64,000 nucleotides of DNA from Zhengella mangrovi. GTDB lineage: Bacteria > Pseudomonadota > Alphaproteobacteria > Rhizobiales > Rhizobiaceae. Shown here piece after piece: positions 8,023 to 16,133 of this stretch. Numbering within the stretch: the first letter of the stretch is position 1; every line of letters starts with the position of its first letter. Under the pieces are notes generated by a model. That model saw nothing but the letters and a program-made list of their open reading frames with translations, was not told the origin of the DNA and did no database searches. The translations under genes and the position numbers were made by a program. The stretch spans positions 124,001 through 188,000 of the forward strand of contig NZ_PDVP01000008.1 in assembly GCF_002727065.1 (NCBI RefSeq), given 5' to 3'.

Positions 8023-10997
8023 GCCAGAGCTTCCGCATTCCGGGCAAGGGCAGGCTGTCGCCGTCGCGCGGGCTGCGCTTCTTCTTCGACGGGAAGGCCT
8101 TTGACGCGCTGGAAGGCGACACGGTGGCCTCGGCCCTGCTGGCCAACGGCGTGCACCTGGCCGGGCGGTCCTACAAGTATCACCGGCCGCGCGGCATCCT
8201 GACGGCGGGGTCGGAAGAACCGAACGCCCTGATCGGCGTCAGCAATACCGCCGCCACGCATGTGCCGAACGTCCGCGCCACGGTGCAGGAGGTCCACGAC
8301 GGGCTCGTCACCCGGTCGCAGAACCGCTGGCCGTCGCTCGCCTTCGACCTTGGCGCGGTGAACAGCCTCGGTGCCCCGTTCTTCTCGGCCGGCTTCTACT
8401 ACAAGACCTTCATGTGGCCGAAAGCGGCATGGAAAGCACTCTACGAGCCCGTCATCCGGCAGGCCGCGGGCCTTGGCGTGTCGCCGAAGGAACCGGACCC
8501 GGATCACTATGCAAGCCGCTACGAGCATTGCGACGTGCTTGTGGTCGGCGGTGGTGCCGTCGGCCTGGCGGCCGCGCTGGCGGCGGCGAATGCCGGCGCA
8601 TCGGTCATCCTGTGCGACGAACAGGCGCAGTGCGGCGGCGCGATGCGCCACGAATCCGGCGCGCGCATCTCCGGCCGGTCCGGCTGGGACTGGGCGCAGG
8701 ACGCCGTGGCACAGCTGAAAGCCATGGACAATGTGCGCGTCCTGACCCGGACCACCGCGTTCGGCTATCACACGCAGAACTTCGTCGCGCTGGCCGAGCG
8801 GGTGACGGATCACCTGGCAGACGGCAAGGACCTGCCGCGCGAGCGCCTCTGGCAGGTGCGGGCCAAGCGCGTGATCCTGGCCACGGGCGCCATCGAGCGG
8901 CAGCTCGTTTTCGGCGGCAACGACCTGCCGGGGGTGATGTTCGCCAATGCGGCGCGGACCTATCTCAACCACTACGGCGTCGCCGCCGGGCGCAAGGTGG
9001 CGGTCTTCACCGCCTGCGATTCGGCCTATGGGGCGGCCTTTGACCTGGCGCGTGCCGGATCGGCCGTCGCGGTGATCGTCGACTGGCGGCACGACGTGCC
9101 GGAAGACCTGTCGCGGCAGGCCCAGGAACTGGGCATCAAGATTCTCGCCGGACATCGCGTGGTGCAGGCCAAGGGGCGGCTGCGGATCGCCTCGATTTCC
9201 GTTGCGCATCGCGACGGCGGGCAGGAGCGTTCCTTCCCGGTCGATTCACTGATCATCTCGGGCGGCTGGACGCCGTCCGTCCACCTCTATTCGCAGTCGC
9301 GCGGCAAGGTGGCCTGGGACGCGGATACGCAGCGCTTCCTGCCCGGCGATCCGGTGCAGGACTGCGTGACGGTGGGTGCCTGCGACGGAACCGACGACCT
9401 GGCCCGGGGCGTGGCGCAGGGGATCGAGGCGGGCAAGGCTGCCGCGACGGCGGCCGGCCACGCAGGCGGGGACCAGCCGGACGTGGCGGTCGAGGCCTGC
9501 GAGAGCTATGCCGGCGGGCTGGCCGGCGATGCCGGCCAGATCAAGGGCAAGGCCTTCGTCGACTACCAGAACGACGTGACCGCCAAGGACATCCGCCAGG
9601 CGGTGCGCGAGGGCATGCACTCCATCGAGCATGTCAAGCGCTTCACCACCAATGGCATGGCGAGCGACCAGGGCAAGCTGTCGAACATGCACGGCCTTGC
9701 CATTGCCGCCGATTCGCTGGGGTGGCCGATTCCCGATGTCGGGCTGACGACCTTCCGCCAGCCGTACACGCCGGTCACCTTCGGCACCATCGTCAACCAC
9801 GGGCGCGGCGACCTGTTCGACGTGACCCGGCGGACCACCATTGACGGCTGGGCCCAGGACAACGGCGCGGTGTTCGAGGATGTCGGGAACTGGAAGCGGG
9901 CACGCTTCTTCCCGCAGGGCGGCGAGGACATGCACGCCGCCGTCAACCGCGAGTGCCGGACGGTGCGCGAAGCGGCGGGCCTGTTCGATGCCTCGACGCT
10001 CGGAAAGATCGAGGTCGTCGGGCCCGATGCCGGCGCCTTCATGGACCTGATGTACACCAACCCGATGAGCAAGCTGGGTGTCGGCAAGCTGCGCTACGGC
10101 ATCATGTGCCGGGAAGACGGCTTCGTCTACGACGACGGCGTGGTCGGCCGGGTGGCGGAAGACCGCTTCCACGTGACGACGACGACCGGTGGCGCGCCGC
10201 GGGTTCTCCATCACATGGAAGACTACCTGCAGACCGAGTTCCCGCATCTCAAGGTCTGGCTGACCTCGGTAACCGAGCAGTGGGCCGTCGTCGCGGTCCA
10301 GGGTCCGAAGGCGCGCGAGATCGTGGCGCCCTTCGTTTCCGGCGTCGACCTGTCGACGGAGGCCTTCCCGCACATGTCGATGGCCGAATGCGAGGTCTGC
10401 GGTGTTCCGGCCCGGCTGTTCCGCGTGTCGTTCACTGGCGAGACCGGCTTCGAGATCAACGTACCGGCAGCCTATGGCCGGTCGGTCTGGGAAATCCTGC
10501 AGGCGCGCGGCGCCGAGTTCGGCGCCTGCACCTACGGCACGGAAACGATGCACGTGCTGCGCGCCGAGAAGGGCTACATCATCGTCGGACAGGATACGGA
10601 CGGAACGGTGACGCCTTTCGATGCCGGCTATGGCTGGGCGGTTGCGAAGAAAAAGAAGGACTTCGTCGGCATTCGCGGCCTGAAGCGGCCGGACCTCGTG
10701 GCGGACGGCCGCAAGCAGCTCGTGGGGCTGACGACGTCGGACCCGGCAATGGTCCTGGAGGAAGGCGCGCAAATCGTCGCCGATCCCAACCAGCCGGTGC
10801 CGATGACGATGATCGGACACGTCACGTCGTCCTACTGGTCGGAGAACTGCGGCCGGTCCATCGCGCTGGCCCTCGTGGCCGGCGGACGCGACCGGATGGG
10901 CCAGACCCTGCACGTGCCGATGCCGGACCGGACGATCGCCGTCACGGTCACCGAACCGGTGTTTTTCGATCCCAAGGGAGAGCGTCTCCATGGCTGA
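8019..10997 (+). CDS. soxA: Sarcosine oxidase subunit alpha
   Basis: A 992-residue catalytic subunit. Residues ~1-110 form the 2Fe-2S-ferredoxin-like fold that has lost its cluster cysteines. Next come the dinucleotide-binding region with VLVVGGGAVGLAAALAAANA (near residue 170) and the second site VILATGAIERQLVFGGND. The last ~400 residues form an aminomethyltransferase (GcvT-like) folate-binding domain ending in MTMIGHVTSSYWSENCGRSI. I chose the ATG at 8019, which overlaps the soxD stop, over the longer open frame that begins inside soxD. Its end overlaps soxG by eight bases. Confidence 0.96.
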   Translation: MSQSFRIPGKGRLSPSRGLRFFFDGKAFDALEGDTVASALLANGVHLAGRSYKYHRPRGILTAGSEEPNALIGVSNTAATHVPNVRATVQEVHDGLVTRSQNRWPSLAFDLGAVNSLGAPFFSAGFYYKTFMWPKAAWKALYEPVIRQAAGLGVSPKEPDPDHYASRYEHCDVLVVGGGAVGLAAALAAANAGASVILCDEQAQCGGAMRHESGARISGRSGWDWAQDAVAQLKAMDNVRVLTRTTAFGYHTQNFVALAERVTDHLADGKDLPRERLWQVRAKRVILATGAIERQLVFGGNDLPGVMFANAARTYLNHYGVAAGRKVAVFTACDSAYGAAFDLARAGSAVAVIVDWRHDVPEDLSRQAQELGIKILAGHRVVQAKGRLRIASISVAHRDGGQERSFPVDSLIISGGWTPSVHLYSQSRGKVAWDADTQRFLPGDPVQDCVTVGACDGTDDLARGVAQGIEAGKAAATAAGHAGGDQPDVAVEACESYAGGLAGDAGQIKGKAFVDYQNDVTAKDIRQAVREGMHSIEHVKRFTTNGMASDQGKLSNMHGLAIAADSLGWPIPDVGLTTFRQPYTPVTFGTIVNHGRGDLFDVTRRTTIDGWAQDNGAVFEDVGNWKRARFFPQGGEDMHAAVNRECRTVREAAGLFDASTLGKIEVVGPDAGAFMDLMYTNPMSKLGVGKLRYGIMCREDGFVYDDGVVGRVAEDRFHVTTTTGGAPRVLHHMEDYLQTEFPHLKVWLTSVTEQWAVVAVQGPKAREIVAPFVSGVDLSTEAFPHMSMAECEVCGVPARLFRVSFTGETGFEINVPAAYGRSVWEILQARGAEFGACTYGTETMHVLRAEKGYIIVGQDTDGTVTPFDAGYGWAVAKKKKDFVGIRGLKRPDLVADGRKQLVGLTTSDPAMVLEEGAQIVADPNQPVPMTMIGHVTSSYWSENCGRSIALALVAGGRDRMGQTLHVPMPDRTIAVTVTEPVFFDPKGERLHG

Positions 10998-11553
10998 TGC
11001 CGCAATGACGAAGGCCGAGCGCCGTGAGCCGATGGCAGCGGCAATATTCGCGAACGAAGCGGTGACGGTCCGCGCGGCGGCGCCGGCGTCGCGGCTGAGC
11101 CTGCGGGCCGGAAGCGAGGCCATTGCCCCGCTTTCCTCCGCGCTCGGCGTCGACCTGCCGGTCCGTCCGAAGCAGACGAGCACGACGGGCAGCCGCACCG
11201 CCATGTGGATCGGGCCGGACGAGTGGCTCGTCATCGATGCCGGCGAAGCGGACCTGATGGCCGCGGCGAGAGGCGCCGAAGGCATCTTCAGCGCGGTCGA
11301 CATCTCGCACCGGAACGTGGCGTTCCTTGTGTCGGGGACCGGTGCCGCGACAACGCTTGCCAGCGCTTGTCCGCATGACCTTCGCCTGACCAGTTTCCCG
11401 GTTGGCGCGGCCGCGCGCACGCTGCTTGCCAAGGCGGAAGTCGTGCTCTGGCGGCAGTCGGAGACCGAGTGGCACGTGGAATGCTGGCGGTCCTTCGCGC
11501 CCTACGTCTTCGGGCTGCTCCGCGAAGGCGCAAAGGACGCGGCGCTGGCCTGA
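10990..11553 (+). CDS. soxG: Sarcosine oxidase subunit gamma
   Basis: A 187-residue gamma subunit of sarcosine oxidase. It is recognised by WIGPDEWLVID, AVDISHRNVAF and the C-terminal EWHVECWRSFAPYVFGLL, and by its position overlapping the end of soxA. The gamma subunit resembles a folate-domain fold and is needed for the assembled enzyme. It is the last gene of the operon. Confidence 0.92.
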   Translation: MADAAMTKAERREPMAAAIFANEAVTVRAAAPASRLSLRAGSEAIAPLSSALGVDLPVRPKQTSTTGSRTAMWIGPDEWLVIDAGEADLMAAARGAEGIFSAVDISHRNVAFLVSGTGAATTLASACPHDLRLTSFPVGAAARTLLAKAEVVLWRQSETEWHVECWRSFAPYVFGLLREGAKDAALA

Positions 11554-11616
11554 CGCGGCAAGGAACCGAAAGCGGCATGGGCGCGTTTTCCTGTCAGAAA
11601 CGGACAGGAGGCTGCG

Positions 11617-11880
11617 ATGAACCGCGAATTGCTCGACATGATCCCCGAAACGCGCTGGCCTGTTCCGGCCGGTGTCCTTGCCGGCCTGTGTGCCAGCGGG
11701 CGGGGCAGCCAATCCGACCCTTCCGGCGACAAGGATCGCGACGATCTCGATGACGAACTGGAGGAGGGACTGGACGACACGTTCCCCGCCTCCGACCCGG
11801 TGTCGGTCTCCCAGACGACCACGACCGGAGCGCCCGGCGAGTTTTCCAAGAAGGGCAGAAATAAGGCAGATACGAAATAG
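11617..11880 (+). CDS. Small acidic protein with FPASDP motif
   Basis: An 87-residue protein with a good ribosome-binding site (GGAGG). It has an N-terminal RWPVPAGVLAGL segment, a very acidic centre (DKDRDDLDDELEEGLDDT) and then FPASDPVSVSQTTTTGAP. The acidic stretch followed by FPASDP is a pattern I know from small uncharacterised proteins of Hyphomicrobiales; no function is established. It shares the RWPVP element with the next gene. It may be read through from the sox operon (63 bases after soxG) or have its own promoter. Confidence 0.7.
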   Translation: MNRELLDMIPETRWPVPAGVLAGLCASGRGSQSDPSGDKDRDDLDDELEEGLDDTFPASDPVSVSQTTTTGAPGEFSKKGRNKADTK

Positions 11881-11983
11881 CGGGTGGAGCGCCGCCGCCC
11901 AAATGGTTGGCGGCCCTCACCTTTTGTTAACCATAATTTCACCACGAACGGACGATCTCCTGACGCTAAGGAAGGAGGCGCCC

Positions 11984-12166
11984 ATGACCCGTTTGCAGAC
12001 AGGTTACATTCCACCGGATCCGCGCTGGCCGGTGCCGCAATCGCTGCTGGACAACCTCGCCGCAGCCCGGCCTTGCGCCCGCGATCTTCCGTCCAGCCCA
12101 TGGCTGGAGCAGGACAATGCCTTCGTCGACAGCACGAACAGCCTGCAGTCCCTGAAATCCGCCTGA
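11984..12166 (+). CDS. Small unknown protein, shares RWPVP motif with its neighbour
   Basis: A 60-residue protein preceded by a strong ribosome-binding site (AAGGAGG, seven bases before the ATG). It begins MTRLQTGYIPPDPRWPVPQS and continues LLDNLAAARP. The block PDPRWPVPQSLLDNLAAAR lines up with PETRWPVPAGVLAGLCASGR in the preceding gene, suggesting two related small proteins with different tails. No domain is known to me. Its stop abuts the stop of the convergent SDR gene. Confidence 0.6.
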   Translation: MTRLQTGYIPPDPRWPVPQSLLDNLAAARPCARDLPSSPWLEQDNAFVDSTNSLQSLKSA

Positions 12167-12943
12167 TCAGACGGCCGAGACTCCGCCGTCGATGGTGAGC
12201 GTCTGCCCGGTCATGAAGCCGTTTGCCGGATCGCAGGCGAACAGCACCGCTTCCATCACCTCATCGATTTCACCAAGACGGCGCATGGGAACGCCGCGCA
12301 CGATATGCGCGATGCCTTCCTCCATGGTCTGCGAGGTGTCGCGCAGGCCGCCCAGCACCATTTCCGTGCGGGCGAAGGCGGGGCAAAGGGCGTTGACGCG
12401 AATACCCTTGCGGGCGAATTCCGCCGCCGCCGACCGGGTAAGGCCGACCACGCCATGTTTCGCGGCCGAGTAGATGGCCAGTTGCGGGGCGCCGGCGACG
12501 CCGGCAAGCGACGAGGTGTTGAGGATCGCGCAGGACCGGCCGGTTGCCCTGGCGCGCGCCAGCATGGCCGGAATCTGGTGCTTCATGGCGTAGAAGACGC
12601 CCATCAGGTCGATATCGACCACCCGCTGGGCCAGGGTGCTGTCGATGTCGGGCAGGGGGGTGAAGCCCTGGGCGATGCCGGCATTGTTGAAGGCGATGTC
12701 CAGACCGCCGAAGCGCTCCTTCGCCAGCGCCACGAGGCGCGCGCTGGTCTCTTCCTTCGCGATATCGCCCGGTACGTAGACATGGCGGGAGGCATCGAAC
12801 GCGGCGAAGGCAGCGCCGGGATCCGCGGCAAGATCGGAGAGAACGAGGTTTGCGCCCTCGGCGTAAAACCGTTCAGCCGCGCGGTGGCCAAAACCGCCCG
12901 TCGCCCCGGTCACGATGATTGTCATTCCGTCAAATCGAGCCAT
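12167..12943 (-). CDS. Short-chain dehydrogenase/reductase
   Basis: A 258-residue SDR with the cofactor motif TGATGGFG near the N-terminus, NNAG (FNNAGIAQGF), the catalytic Ser in ILNTSSLAG, and YSAAK. The Asp in VLSDLAA after beta-2 suggests NAD preference. The chosen ATG (MARFDGMTIIVTG) starts after an open but non-homologous extension that overlaps the upstream gene. It is the last gene of the minus-strand arm (SDR, MaoC, phosphotransferase-like, SDR) and probably oxidises a hydroxyacyl-CoA or alcohol intermediate. The substrate is unknown. Confidence 0.88.
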   Translation of the reverse strand: MARFDGMTIIVTGATGGFGHRAAERFYAEGANLVLSDLAADPGAAFAAFDASRHVYVPGDIAKEETSARLVALAKERFGGLDIAFNNAGIAQGFTPLPDIDSTLAQRVVDIDLMGVFYAMKHQIPAMLARARATGRSCAILNTSSLAGVAGAPQLAIYSAAKHGVVGLTRSAAAEFARKGIRVNALCPAFARTEMVLGGLRDTSQTMEEGIAHIVRGVPMRRLGEIDEVMEAVLFACDPANGFMTGQTLTIDGGVSAV

Positions 12944-12947
12944 CGCC

Positions 12948-13988
12948 CTATCCCTTTCCTTCAAGGCCGCTGACGGCCAGCCCGGCCAGCAGGGGCACCG
13001 CCTGGCCGTAAAGCTTTGCCTTTTCCGGGTTCGACGCGTTGCCGTCGAGCGAGCGCTTGTAGACGCCCTGCAGGATGGCGCCGAGCCGGAAGAAGGAAAA
13101 GGCGATGTAGAAATGCCAGCCCGGAATCCCGGAAATGCCGCGCCGCTCGCAGTAGCGCGCGACATAGTCTTTCTCGGTCGGCAGGCCGATGGCGCGCCGG
13201 TCGACCCCGCCCAGACCCTTGAAGCCGGAATCGTGGGGCAGGCGCCATTGCATGCACTGGTAGGCGAGGTCGGCGTAGGGGTGGCCGAGCGTGGACAGTT
13301 CCCAGTCGAGCACGGCAATGACATCCGCCCGGTTCCTGGCGAAGATCATGTTGTCGAGGCGGTAATCACCATGCACCAGGCTGACCGTCCCGTCGTCCGG
13401 CGGCGAATTGGCCTCCAGCCACGCGATCAGCGCATCCATGTCGGGCAGGGTCTCGGTCTCGGAGGCGCGATACTGCTTGGTCCAGCGCGACAGTTGCCGC
13501 TCGAAATAGGAGCCGGGCTTGCCGAAATCGCCCAGGCCCACGGCCTCGACATCGACCGAATGCAGCGCTGCAAGCGTCTTGTTCATGGCGTCGTAGATGC
13601 CGGCGCGCTCCTCGCTGGAACCGATCTCGGACAGGACCGGGTCCCAGAAGATGCGGCCGTCGAGAAACTCCATGACGTAGAACATGCGTCCGATGGGGCT
13701 TTCGTCGCCGTCGCCCGACAGGGCGAAGACGCGCGGAACCGGCACGTCGGTCTTCGCCAGTGCCGCCATGACGCGATACTCGCGGTCGACCTGGTGGGCG
13801 GACTTCAGCAACTCGCCCGGCGGCTTGGCGCGCAGGACATAGGTGCCGCTGGCCGCTTCGACGCGGTAGGTGGGATTGGACTGGCCGGCGGCGAACTTGG
13901 TGACCGATTCCAGGCCCCGGAACCCCTCGACATTGGACTGCAGCCAGGGGCCGAGGACGGCAGCATCGATGGCGTTGGGATCACTCAT
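12948..13988 (-). CDS. Phosphotransferase-family (APH/ACAD10-like) protein
   Basis: A 346-residue protein of the aminoglycoside-phosphotransferase fold. Motifs seen are FAAGQSNPTYRVEA and YVLRAKPPGELL for the nucleotide loop, the catalytic VSLVHGDYRLDNMIF, and the metal-binding IAVLDWELSTLGHPYADLAY. This subgroup accompanies acyl-CoA dehydrogenases and is fused to one in ACAD10/11, where it phosphorylates hydroxyacyl-CoA for a dehydration step. An acyl-CoA dehydrogenase is indeed encoded across the divergent promoter. The start is set at Met 13988, overlapping the MaoC gene stop by four bases. It is not an antibiotic resistance gene on this evidence. Confidence 0.85.
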   Translation of the reverse strand: MSDPNAIDAAVLGPWLQSNVEGFRGLESVTKFAAGQSNPTYRVEAASGTYVLRAKPPGELLKSAHQVDREYRVMAALAKTDVPVPRVFALSGDGDESPIGRMFYVMEFLDGRIFWDPVLSEIGSSEERAGIYDAMNKTLAALHSVDVEAVGLGDFGKPGSYFERQLSRWTKQYRASETETLPDMDALIAWLEANSPPDDGTVSLVHGDYRLDNMIFARNRADVIAVLDWELSTLGHPYADLAYQCMQWRLPHDSGFKGLGGVDRRAIGLPTEKDYVARYCERRGISGIPGWHFYIAFSFFRLGAILQGVYKRSLDGNASNPEKAKLYGQAVPLLAGLAVSGLEGKG

Positions 13989-14497
13989 GCGACCGCTCCT
14001 TCCTCCATGATGGCGATGGTCTTCCACTCCGCCGTCAGGGCCGGCTTGGCCACGCCCTCGATCTCGACCGTGACGCCATAGGTCATCTCGACATAGCCGG
14101 AGGGACGGATCTTCAGGTGGTCCAGGGTAAAGCGCCCGCGGATGCGCTTGCCGGAGGGAACCGGGCTGACGAAGCGGACCTTCTCGAAGCCGAAATTGAC
14201 GCCCATCTTGCGCCCCTGCAGCCTGGCCAGCGACTGGTAGGCAAAGACCGACAGCATGGACAGGGTCAGGAAGCCGTGGGCGATGGTGCCGCCGAAGGGC
14301 GTCGCGGCGGCGCGCTCCGGATCGACGTGGATGAAGTTGTGGTCCTTCGTCACGTCGGCGAAAGCGTCGATCATCTGCTGCGAGATCTCGTGCCAGGGCG
14401 AAACGCCAAGCTCCTGTCCGACAGCGCCGCGAAGGTCATCCAGCGTTGCCAGCGGCTTGCCGCTCTGGTCGGTCGGGTCGTTCATGGTCGCATCCAT
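13985..14497 (-). CDS. MaoC-like enoyl-CoA hydratase
   Basis: A 170-residue single-hotdog MaoC domain protein. The hydratase-2 motif is visible as DHNFIHVDPERAAATPFGGT followed by IAHGFLTLSML, with Asp and His as the expected catalytic pair. It would hydrate a trans-2-enoyl-CoA intermediate. It lies between the SDR (8 bases upstream in transcription order) and the phosphotransferase-like gene (4-base overlap). The start could be Met1 or Met5. Confidence 0.88.
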   Translation of the reverse strand: MDATMNDPTDQSGKPLATLDDLRGAVGQELGVSPWHEISQQMIDAFADVTKDHNFIHVDPERAAATPFGGTIAHGFLTLSMLSVFAYQSLARLQGRKMGVNFGFEKVRFVSPVPSGKRIRGRFTLDHLKIRPSGYVEMTYGVTVEIEGVAKPALTAEWKTIAIMEEGAVA

Positions 14498-14504
14498 CGG
14501 CTGT

Positions 14505-15320
14505 TCACTCCTTGAAGAGGCTCATTCCGTGCTGGACGGACTGGCCGCCGTCAAGGGGAAGGATGCAGCCGGTGATGTAGGAACCGGCCCTCGAGCAGAG
14601 GTAGAGGGCGGCACCGGCGACATCGGACGGGGCGCCGATCCGCCCGAGCGGCACACGCGCGCCGATGCGCTTCGCGTTCTCGTCGCCCGCGGTGGCAAAG
14701 GCGGTCATCTTCGACTGGAAAGGGCCGGGCGCAAATGCGTTGACGGTGATCCGCCGGGCGGCAAATTCGATGGCGAGCGTTTTCGTCAGGTGGTGCACCG
14801 CGGCCTTGGAAGCGGTGTAGGAATAGGCGCCATCGGCGATCGGCTGGGTGCCCATGACCGAGCCGAGATTGATGATGCGCGCCGGGTCCTCGTCGGTGGC
14901 GGCCGCATCCAGCATGCCGGTCAGTTGCCGTGTCAGGTGAAACAGCCCGGTGACATTGACATCGAACACACGGGACCAGGCCTTGTAGGGGAAGGTCTCA
15001 TAGGGTTCGCCCCAGGTCAGGCCGGCGTTGTTGACCAGGATGTTCAGGCGGTCGGTGCGGCGGGCGACCTCGGCGACGAGCGCATCGACGCCGGCCTCTG
15101 TCGCGACGTCGCCGCCGAAGCCCTCGACCCTGCCGGGCAGGCCCATGGCATTGATCTCGTCGGCGGTCGCCTGGCATGCCTCGGCCTTGCGCGAGGCGAT
15201 CATGACATGCGCACCGCCCATGGCCAGGCCGGTTGCGCACATGCGCCCGATGCCGGTGGCGCCACCGGTGACCAGCGCGGTCTTGCCCTTGACGGAAAAC
15301 AGTTCTTCCAGACCGTTCAT
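14505..15320 (-). CDS. Short-chain dehydrogenase/reductase (first gene of minus arm)
   Basis: A 271-residue SDR with TGGATGIG (cofactor loop), ASRK after beta-2 suggesting NADP preference, NNAG, YSYTASKAAVHHL (catalytic Tyr/Lys) and a C-terminal ITGCILPLDGGQS. The ATG at 15320 has GGAGG at good spacing. The frame runs on past the regulator gene but the extension is not SDR sequence. It is divergent from the TetR gene across a palindromic operator and so is likely controlled by it. RhlG-like and 3-oxoacyl reductases are the closest types I recognise. Confidence 0.88.
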   Translation of the reverse strand: MNGLEELFSVKGKTALVTGGATGIGRMCATGLAMGGAHVMIASRKAEACQATADEINAMGLPGRVEGFGGDVATEAGVDALVAEVARRTDRLNILVNNAGLTWGEPYETFPYKAWSRVFDVNVTGLFHLTRQLTGMLDAAATDEDPARIINLGSVMGTQPIADGAYSYTASKAAVHHLTKTLAIEFAARRITVNAFAPGPFQSKMTAFATAGDENAKRIGARVPLGRIGAPSDVAGAALYLCSRAGSYITGCILPLDGGQSVQHGMSLFKE

Positions 15321-15388
15321 GACGGCACTCCTCCCTCTCGTCTGCTTCTTCACGTGACCGCCGTTGCGGATGAAGCCGATGGACCACG

Positions 15389-15419
15389 TTGACAACATAC
15401 TCGGTAGTATGTTCATAAT
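15389..15419 (+). promoter_or_regulatory. Predicted TetR operator overlapping a promoter
   Basis: A perfect inverted repeat AACATACT-CGGT-AGTATGTT (15394-15413) sits between the divergent SDR and TetR genes. TTGACA (15389-15394) and a CATAAT/TTCATA element (15412-15419) flank it like -35 and -10 boxes for the plus strand. A bound repressor would therefore occlude the promoter. Assignment to the adjacent TetR is inference. Confidence 0.75.
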
Positions 15420-15482
15420 TTCGCCAGCCGTAAAGAGCCATGGAAAAGGACGGACGGTCGAGACGAGGCTGGGAGGAGCCGG

Positions 15483-16133
15483 TTGGACACAGTGCCCGAC
15501 ATCAAGGCGCTCAATGCGCACGAGCCGCGCTTCGAGATTCTCGAGGCTGCCGCGGCCTGTTTCGAGGAGCGCGGTTTCGCATCGACCTCGATCGATGATG
15601 TCGCGCGCCGTCTCGGATCGACCAAGGGGCGCATCTACCACCACTTCTCGTCCAAGACGGACCTCTTCGCTGCCGTCTACCGGCACGGCATGGAAATGCT
15701 GCATGTCCATCTTGCATCCGTCGTCGACCGCGAGATGGATCCGCTTCAGAAGCTGAAACTGCTGGCCACCGAGCACGTGCACATGATGCTGGCAACGCGG
15801 GCTTTCCAGCGGGTGGTCTGGGAGGGGGTGGAGTTGCACCTGCGCGGTGCAACCACTCCGGAACAGCGCGAGGCTTTCGATGCGCTGATCGCCTCGCGGG
15901 AACGTTACTCCGCCTATTTCCGCGAAGCGGAAGAGCGTGCGAAGGCGCAAGGCCTGCTGGACTACGAGAGCCTGTCGATCGCCAACCAGGTCATGTTCAT
16001 GACGCTGAATTCGCCGATCTTCTGGTACAAGGCCAGACCGGGCGAAACGGATGAAGACCGCGAGGCGCTGGTGCGCCAGATCGTAATGTTTGCGCTGAGA
16101 GGACTTGGCGCGCGCAAGGAGCTGATAGAATGA
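15483..16133 (+). CDS. TetR-family regulator of the catabolic block
   Basis: A 216-residue TetR protein. The N-terminal helix-turn-helix reads FASTSIDDVARRLGSTKGRI followed by YHHFSSKTDLFAAVY, and the rest is the helical ligand-binding domain. I chose the TTG start at 15483 because GGAGGAG lies six bases upstream; GTG 15492 is an alternative. The stop overlaps the acyl-CoA dehydrogenase start (ATGA), so regulator and enzyme are co-transcribed. With the palindrome upstream it is most likely an autoregulated repressor, relieved by an acyl-CoA or the substrate itself. Confidence 0.9.
   Translation: MDTVPDIKALNAHEPRFEILEAAAACFEERGFASTSIDDVARRLGSTKGRIYHHFSSKTDLFAAVYRHGMEMLHVHLASVVDREMDPLQKLKLLATEHVHMMLATRAFQRVVWEGVELHLRGATTPEQREAFDALIASRERYSAYFREAEERAKAQGLLDYESLSIANQVMFMTLNSPIFWYKARPGETDEDREALVRQIVMFALRGLGARKELIE

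Noticed and set aside
9246-11432. Minus-strand open frame of 728 codons over soxA
   Set aside because: Antisense shadow; soxA and soxG are complete and conserved on the plus strand.
12948-13988. Antibiotic (aminoglycoside) phosphotransferase
   Set aside because: The fold matches, but the ACAD10-like motifs and the fatty-acid-type operon point to metabolism rather than resistance.
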